DNA of 64,000 nt from Kocuria dechangensis (GTDB taxonomy: Bacteria; Actinomycetota; Actinomycetes; Actinomycetales; Micrococcaceae), in contig NZ_BMEQ01000011.1 in the NCBI RefSeq assembly GCF_014636775.1, forward strand, positions 49,548 to 113,547, given 5' to 3'. Each line of letters begins with the position of its first letter. Position 1 is the stretch's first letter. This document shows positions 60,556-64,000 of the stretch, piece by piece. Made by a program: the position numbers and the translations under genes. The notes under the pieces were generated by a model. That model did not search any database, was not told where the DNA came from, and saw nothing but the letters and a program-made list of their open reading frames with translations.

Positions 60556-62441
60556 CAGGCGTTCTCCTCAGGGGTGCGGTCGGTGGACGGCGACGCGCCC
60601 ACCGGGGCGCCGGCCGGTGCGGTGCCGGGGCCTCCGGCCGGGGTGTCGGCCGGGGTGCCCGGCGGGGTCCCGGCCTCGGTGCCGGCCTGGGCGGCGCGCC
60701 GGCGGCGCTCGGCGATGGTCAGCCCGTCGTGTTCCGCGCCGGGCTCCCGCAGCCGCCCGGCGCCCCGGTAGAGGGGCACGGCGTCGAGCGCCTCGGGGCT
60801 GAGCCCCGAGTGCTTCCCGCCGCCGCCGAAGTAGCGGGTGCGGGTGAGCAGGACCATGACCGGGTGGGTGAACAGGAAGACGACCAGCAGGTCCGCGATG
60901 GCGGTCAGGCCCAGGGTGAAGGCGAAGCCGCGGACGTTGCCGACGGCCACGAAGTAGAGCACCGCGGCGGCCAGCAGGTTCACGGCCTTGGACGCGAGCA
61001 CGGTCTGGCGGGCGCGCCGCCAGCCGTGGTCCACGGCGGCGGGGACGGAGCGGCCGCTGCGGATCTCGTCGCGGATGCGCTCGAAGTAGACGATGAACGA
61101 GTCGGCGGTCTGGCCGATGGCCACGATCAGGCCCGCGACCCCGGCCAGGGACAGGCGGTAGTTCGCGGACCAGCCCAGCAGGGTGATCGCGAGCCAGGTG
61201 AGCACGCCCGCGACCACGAGGGAGCTGATGGTCACGAGGCCGAGCAGGCGGTACTGGAACAGCGAGTACACGCACACCAGCACCAGGCCGATGATGCCGG
61301 CGATGATGCCCATCCGCAGCTGGTCGGAGCCCAGCGTCGCGGAGATCTGCTGCTCCGACTGGATCGAGAAGCTCACCGGCAGGGCGCCGTACTTGAGCTG
61401 CTCGGCCAGGAAGCGGGCCTGGTCCTCGGTGAAGCTGCCGGTGATCTGCGCCTGGCCGTCGGCGATCACGGCGTTCATCGACGGGGCGGAGACCACCTGG
61501 CCGTCGAGCAGGATGGCGAACTGGCTGCGGGGGTCGCCCTGGGAGGACTGGCCGATGCCGTAGAGCCGCTCGGAGAGCTGGCGGAAGCGGTCGGTGGCCT
61601 CGGGGCCGAACTGGATGTTCACGGCGAACTGGTTCAGGGACGCGCCCTGGGAGTTCTGCGCGGTCCCGTAGGAGGCGTCGGCGATGCCGGTGCCCTGGAT
61701 CTCGACCGGGCCCACCAGGTACTTGGTGCCGGTCTCGGGCTCGCACGCCACGACCGGCTCGTCGGCCGGCTGCGCCTCGCGCTCCTCGGGGGGCAGCGGG
61801 ACCGTGCAGTCGGTCGCCTCGAACTCCTGGTAGAGCTCCGGGGTGATCCAGTTGGGGTCGGAGGAGTCCGCGGGCTCGGCCGTGGGCTCCGGCAGTTCGT
61901 CCTCCGGCGTGCGCTGGTCCTCGGGCACCGCCGCGGCCGGGCCGCTGGTGAGCACGGGCCGGAAGTTCATCTCCGCGGACGTCTGGATCAGCTCGCGGGT
62001 CTGCGCCGAGGGCACGCCGGGCATGGAGACCACGATGTTGCTCCCGGACTGGGTGGCGATCTCCGCCTCGGCCACGCCGGAGCCGTCCACGCGCTGGCGG
62101 ATGATCTCGACGGCCTGGTTCAGCTGCTCCGAGGTGATCTGCTGCCCCGCGTCCTCGCCCTGGAGGGAGGGGGACAGGATCATCTGGGTGCCGCCCTCGA
62201 GGTCGAGGGCCAGCTTCGGCCCCCAGCCGGTGCGGTCGGTGCCGGCGCCCCAGGCCAGCAGCCCGGCCAGCAGCGCGAGCAGCAGGAGCAGCCCGATCAG
62301 GGAGCGGCGGGCCCCGGACAGGGCCGCCAGGACGCCCGAGCGCACCGGGGCGCCCGATCCGCCGGAGGGGCGCGCCGCGCGGGAGCCGCCCGGGGCCTCG
62401 GGTCCGGCGGCGCCGGACGTCTTGCGTGTGGTCAGTGCCAT
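60555..62441 (-). CDS. secD: protein translocase subunit SecD
   Basis: SecD partner of SecF (628 aa). N-terminal transmembrane helix after a 45-residue basic tail, then WGPKLALDLEGGTQMIL and the large P1 domain. The C-terminal RND half has AGVAGLIVAIGQTADSFIVY and YFERIRDEIRSG. After the last helix there is a 75-residue Pro/Ala/Gly tail (TEAGTPPGTPADTPAGG). A Glu/Pro-rich insert near residue 175-225 is not part of the core family. ATG 62441. Confidence 0.97.
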   Translation of the reverse strand: MALTTRKTSGAAGPEAPGGSRAARPSGGSGAPVRSGVLAALSGARRSLIGLLLLLALLAGLLAWGAGTDRTGWGPKLALDLEGGTQMILSPSLQGEDAGQQITSEQLNQAVEIIRQRVDGSGVAEAEIATQSGSNIVVSMPGVPSAQTRELIQTSAEMNFRPVLTSGPAAAVPEDQRTPEDELPEPTAEPADSSDPNWITPELYQEFEATDCTVPLPPEEREAQPADEPVVACEPETGTKYLVGPVEIQGTGIADASYGTAQNSQGASLNQFAVNIQFGPEATDRFRQLSERLYGIGQSSQGDPRSQFAILLDGQVVSAPSMNAVIADGQAQITGSFTEDQARFLAEQLKYGALPVSFSIQSEQQISATLGSDQLRMGIIAGIIGLVLVCVYSLFQYRLLGLVTISSLVVAGVLTWLAITLLGWSANYRLSLAGVAGLIVAIGQTADSFIVYFERIRDEIRSGRSVPAAVDHGWRRARQTVLASKAVNLLAAAVLYFVAVGNVRGFAFTLGLTAIADLLVVFLFTHPVMVLLTRTRYFGGGGKHSGLSPEALDAVPLYRGAGRLREPGAEHDGLTIAERRRRAAQAGTEAGTPPGTPADTPAGGPGTAPAGAPVGASPSTDRTPEENA

Positions 62442-62489
62442 GGTCTTCCTTACGCGCAGCGGCCCGGTGTCCCGGGCCTGCTCATGGGA

Positions 62490-62514
62490 ACGGGCCGACC
62501 AGAGGTCGGCCCGT
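62490..62514 (-). promoter_or_regulatory. strong hairpin between yajC and secD
   Basis: Perfect 11-bp stem ACGGGCCGACC/GGTCGGCCCGT with an AGA loop (62490-62500 with 62504-62514), 14 nt after the yajC stop and about 48 nt before secD. It could be an attenuating terminator or a processing/stability element. Confidence 0.6.
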
Positions 62515-62528
62515 GGTCCCGAGGGGGG

Positions 62529-63020
62529 TCAGTCGTTGCGCTGTCCGGGTTCGCGCGGGGCCTCGTCGTCCCGGTGCTCCGCGGCCGTGGAGCCGGGGAG
62601 CTCGTCGGCGGCGTCCGAGCGGGTGTCGGTGCGGGTCTCCGCGCGGCTCTCCGTGCGGGCCTCCGGGGCGGCCGCGGCGGACTGCTCGGCCGGGGCCTGC
62701 TCCTCCACGACGGTGGTGAGCGTCTGCAGGTGCACCGTGACGACGGTGCCGGGGGCGATCTCCAGGTCGGCCTTGTTGGCGTCCCGGTCGATGGCCCGCA
62801 CGGTGCCGTAGAGGCCGAAGTTCGTCATGACGTCCGTGCCCGGCATCATGGTCGACTGCTTCTCCTTCATCTGCGCCATGGCCTTCTTCTGGCGGCGCAT
62901 GGGCAGCCAGAGGAGCAGCACCATGGCCACCAGCATGAGCGGGAGCAGCCAGGCGGTGCCGCCTCCCGTCGGCTGGGCGGCCTGGGCGGCGAGGGACTGG
63001 GCGAGGACGAGCTGGCTCAC
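62529..63020 (-). CDS. yajC: preprotein translocase accessory subunit YajC
   Basis: Small single-pass membrane protein (163 aa) of the SecDF-YajC complex. Transmembrane helix WLLPLMLVAMVLLLWLPMRR near residues 25-45, then the conserved MMPGTDVMTNFGLYGTV. The C-terminal 60 residues are Glu/Ala/Arg/Thr-rich and disordered. GTG 63020. It lies directly downstream of ruvB, as usual. Confidence 0.95.
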   Translation of the reverse strand: MSQLVLAQSLAAQAAQPTGGGTAWLLPLMLVAMVLLLWLPMRRQKKAMAQMKEKQSTMMPGTDVMTNFGLYGTVRAIDRDANKADLEIAPGTVVTVHLQTLTTVVEEQAPAEQSAAAAPEARTESRAETRTDTRSDAADELPGSTAAEHRDDEAPREPGQRND

Positions 63021-63056
63021 GGACTTCCGTTCGGTCGGTTGCGGGTGTCGGGTCCC

Positions 63057-63062
63057 ATGGTA
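63057..63062 (-). promoter_or_regulatory. possible -10 element of yajC-secDF
   Basis: TACCAT on the minus strand about 37 nt before the yajC start, in the 122-bp spacer after ruvB. Weak, no -35. Confidence 0.3.
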
Positions 63063-63142
63063 GGGGATGGAACCCGGAGCCCCCTGGAGGCCGCCGTCCG
63101 TGACGGGACCGCGGTCCCGGCCGCCGCGGTGCCGGGGGGGGG

Positions 63143-64000
63143 TCAGTCCTCGAACAGGGGTAGCGCGTCCGCGGCCTCGTCGGCCACGGCTGCGACCGGG
63201 GGGACCCCGCCGAAGGCGGCGCGCAGGCCGGGGTCGCGGAAGGCGGCGTGCTCCGGCGGGACGAGGCCCAGGTGCTCCCAGGCGGCGGCCATGGCGATCC
63301 GCCCGCGCGGGGTGCGGCCCAGCAGGCCCTCCCGCACCAGGTAGGGCTCGGCGACGGTCTCGACGGTCTCGGTCTCCTCCCCCACGGCGATCGCCAGGGT
63401 GGACAGGCCCACGGGCCCGCCGCCGAACTTGGCGACGAGCGCCTCGAGCACGGAGCGGTCGAGCCGGTCGAGGCCCCGGGCGTCCACCTCGTACATGTCC
63501 AGGGCGGTGGACGAGGTCCGGGCGTCGATCCGGTCGACGCCGTGCACGAGCGCCCAGTCCCGGACCCGGCGCAGCAGCCGGTTGGCGATGCGCGGGGTCC
63601 CCCGGGAGCGGGAGGCGACCTCGGTGAAGCCCTCGGCGGTCATCGCGAGGTCCATGAGACCGGCGGAGCGGCGCAGCACGAGCTCCAGCTCGTCCACGGA
63701 GTAGAACTCGAGGTGGCCGGTGAAGCCGAAGCGGTCGCGCAGCGGCCCCGGCAGCAGCCCGGCGCGGGTGGTGGCCCCCACGAGGGTGAAGGGCGGGAGG
63801 TCGAGCGGGATGGACGTGGCGCCGGCGCCCTTGCCGACGACGATGTCGACCCGGAAGTCCTCCATGGCCATGTAGAGCATCTCCTCGGCGGGCCGGGACA
63901 TGCGGTGGATCTCGTCGAGGAAGAGCACCTCCCCCTCGGTGAGGGAGGAGAGGATCGCGGCGAGGTCGCCGGCGTGCTGGATGGCCGGGCCGGAGGAGAT
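63143..64000 (-). CDS. ruvB: Holliday junction branch migration helicase RuvB (partial, N-terminus outside the window)
   Basis: The C-terminal 285 or so residues are present and the frame is open to the window edge ([18 protein letters not shown]). Walker B is [18 protein letters not shown]. Sensor 1 is [20 protein letters not shown]. Sensor 2 Arg lies in [19 protein letters not shown]. The winged-helix domain ends with [17 protein letters not shown]. Walker A and the start lie beyond 64000. After residue 225 of this fragment there is an extra 45-residue acidic tail ending ALPLFED. Confidence 0.96.
   Translation of the reverse strand: MSSGPAIQHAGDLAAILSSLTEGEVLFLDEIHRMSRPAEEMLYMAMEDFRVDIVVGKGAGATSIPLDLPPFTLVGATTRAGLLPGPLRDRFGFTGHLEFYSVDELELVLRRSAGLMDLAMTAEGFTEVASRSRGTPRIANRLLRRVRDWALVHGVDRIDARTSSTALDMYEVDARGLDRLDRSVLEALVAKFGGGPVGLSTLAIAVGEETETVETVAEPYLVREGLLGRTPRGRIAMAAAWEHLGLVPPEHAAFRDPGLRAAFGGVPPVAAVADEAADALPLFED

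Overview
The window is a continuous stretch of high-GC (well above 70% by eye), gene-dense chromosome from an actinobacterium. Four features point to Micrococcales, probably a Micrococcaceae member such as Kocuria or a relative: frequent GTG starts, a mycobacterial-type integration host factor (mIHF), a PriA without helicase motifs, and a PH-like gene inside the pyr operon. The genus is inference; the phylum is well supported. I count 52 protein genes, the last one cut by the window end. There is no tRNA, rRNA, insertion sequence, prophage or CRISPR array. About 45 of the genes lie on the minus strand, in long operons with 1-11 nt overlaps.

Layout: 0-7.4 kb (minus) holds leuS, degV, comEA and comEC. 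7.6-9.9 kb (plus) is a translationally coupled alpha/beta hydrolase and glycosyltransferase. 9.9-16.1 kb (minus) is mihF, with its own promoter and terminator, then gmk, rpoZ, coaBC, metK and priA. 16.4-25.4 kb (minus) is the pyrimidine operon pyrR-pyrB-pyrC-bPH-carA-carB-pyrF, headed by a clear PyrR-binding leader that contains the pyrR ribosome binding site and ended by a 16-bp hairpin. 25.5-27.4 kb holds an esterase remnant and a two-gene ABC exporter. 27.6-28.6 kb is efp-nusB. 28.7-38.0 kb is DUF948, DUF6167-like, alaS, ruvX, mltG, aroE, aroC, aroK and aroB. rpsD (38.2-38.8 kb) is separate, with its own promoter and terminator.

39.2-44.6 kb is the glycerol module glpD-glpF-glpK with a divergent SorC/DeoR-type sugar-binding regulator. 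44.6-49.3 kb holds rarA, a DUF418-type membrane protein, dtd, a PAP2-like membrane protein and a DinB/MDMPI-like protein. 49.5-54.3 kb has aspS, an APC amino-acid permease and hisS, with an unusual nested palindrome between the last two. 54.5-56.8 kb has a DUF349 protein and an orphan AbiEi-like protein. 57.0-64.0 kb (minus) is ruvB (partial), yajC, secD, secF and rel.

Most of the window is conserved housekeeping. I found no gene cluster that looks like a new defence, secretion or biosynthetic system. The items most worth a second look are non-coding or small: the PyrR leader; two tandem repeat arrays that appear to have grown from the stop-codon regions of two convergent genes (56.7-57.0 kb); a nested palindrome with a direct repeat (52.8 kb); a GGGGCC repeat tract inside comEA; purine-rich repeats between glpF and glpK; an esterase C-terminal remnant; and the conserved PH-like gene within the pyr operon.
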